A stretch of 43,188 bases of DNA from Sphingomonas sp. PAMC 26605 (GTDB lineage Bacteria; Pseudomonadota; Alphaproteobacteria; Sphingomonadales; Sphingomonadaceae): assembly GCF_000241485.1 (NCBI RefSeq), contig NZ_JH584241.1, positions 2,827,210-2,870,397 on the forward strand, written 5' to 3'. The notes beneath the pieces were generated by a model, which did not search any database, was not told where the DNA came from, and worked only from the letters and a program-made list of their open reading frames with translations. Below are positions 43,001 through 43,188 of the stretch, in pieces; position 1 is the stretch's first letter; each line of letters begins with the position of its first letter. Position numbers and translations under genes: made by a program.

Positions 43001-43188
43001 TTAGAACTTCGCGCGAACCCGCACGCCCCAAGTCTGGGGCGGTTCGTAGTTGGACAGAAACACCGTCGCGAGACCGTTGGTCCCCGGTGTCCCGGAAACG
43101 CCCGAGCTGGTGCGGATGCGATGGTCCGTGACGTTGAGGGCAAAGGCCTCGATCTCGTAACGGCCACCCGGCGCCGCGTAGTTCAGGC
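43001..43188 (-). CDS. TonB-dependent receptor, C-terminal fragment (runs off the window)
   Basis: Only the last 62 or so residues are in the window; the rest lies beyond the right edge. The sequence reads through beta-strand-like segments (YEIEAFALNVTD, ATVFLSNYEPPQTWGVRVRAKF) and ends in the aromatic-terminated RAKF typical of the last barrel strand of TonB-dependent receptors. It is followed by a strong terminator and then the halogenase gene on the same strand, so it should be the outer-membrane importer of set B. Identification rests on the C-terminal signature and context only. Confidence 0.72.
   Translation of the reverse strand, partial: LNYAAPGGRYEIEAFALNVTDHRIRTSSGVSGTPGTNGLATVFLSNYEPPQTWGVRVRAKF

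Noticed and set aside
27858..43188. A halogenated natural-product biosynthetic gene cluster
   Set aside because: No polyketide, non-ribosomal peptide, tryptophan-modifying or tailoring genes accompany the two halogenases; all neighbours are receptors, glycosidases, transporters and a regulator.
1..43188. CRISPR arrays, tRNA/rRNA genes, insertion sequences, prophage or toxin-antitoxin genes
   Set aside because: None could be recognised. The RHH protein at 5766-6320 is too long and is paired with an ATPase rather than a toxin.

Overview
The window is GC-rich (roughly two thirds G+C) and looks like chromosome from a sphingomonad (Alphaproteobacteria, Sphingomonadales, probably Sphingomonas or a close relative). 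I infer this from the large TonB-dependent receptors with an IVVTG-type N-terminus, the alphaproteobacterial flavour of the housekeeping genes, and a REP-like GC hairpin pair at the left edge. No tRNA, rRNA, CRISPR, transposase or phage gene was seen. Nothing here looks recently acquired.

Region 1 (1-9979) is housekeeping. ilvB (acetolactate synthase) and miaA are on the minus strand, with serB divergent from miaA; the miaA and serB start regions overlap by 8 bp. Next come a SPOR/Sel1 envelope protein, then a plus-strand trio of an orphan ParA-type ATPase, a ribbon-helix-helix protein and a TPR/SPOR envelope protein. The region ends with pyrB and an overlapping dihydroorotase-like gene whose metal ligands have been lost, so it is probably a structural pseudo-dihydroorotase (pyrC').

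Region 2 (10070-17867) is an alpha-glucoside utilisation locus: TonB-dependent receptor, LacI-type regulator, beta-phosphoglucomutase, GH65 phosphorylase and an MFS sugar transporter. There are operator-like palindromes in both divergent intergenic regions. The combination implies uptake through the outer membrane, phosphorolysis to beta-glucose-1-phosphate and conversion to glucose-6-phosphate.

Region 3 (17889-27771) is mixed: a catalase-family protein, a secreted aldose 1-epimerase, a Kup potassium transporter, an exported DUF1800/DUF1501 pair, a short BLUF blue-light sensor and an unrecognised polytopic membrane protein.

Region 4 (27858-43188) is the most interesting part. Two minus-strand gene sets each combine a TonB-dependent receptor, a flavin-dependent 'tryptophan halogenase'-type monooxygenase and exported glycoside hydrolases. 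Set A (34061 down to 27858) is receptor, exported six-hairpin glycosidase-like protein, halogenase. Set B (from the right edge down to 35245) is receptor (only its C-terminus is in the window), halogenase, GH3, GH1, MFS sugar transporter, LacI regulator. A divergent sulfite-oxidase-like molybdoenzyme gene lies between them. A perfect match to the general LacI/CcpA operator consensus lies upstream of the set A receptor. My inference is that these are glycan or glycoside uptake regulons in which a cytoplasmic flavoenzyme acts on an imported, possibly aromatic, part of the substrate. The substrate and the halide specificity cannot be read from the sequence.
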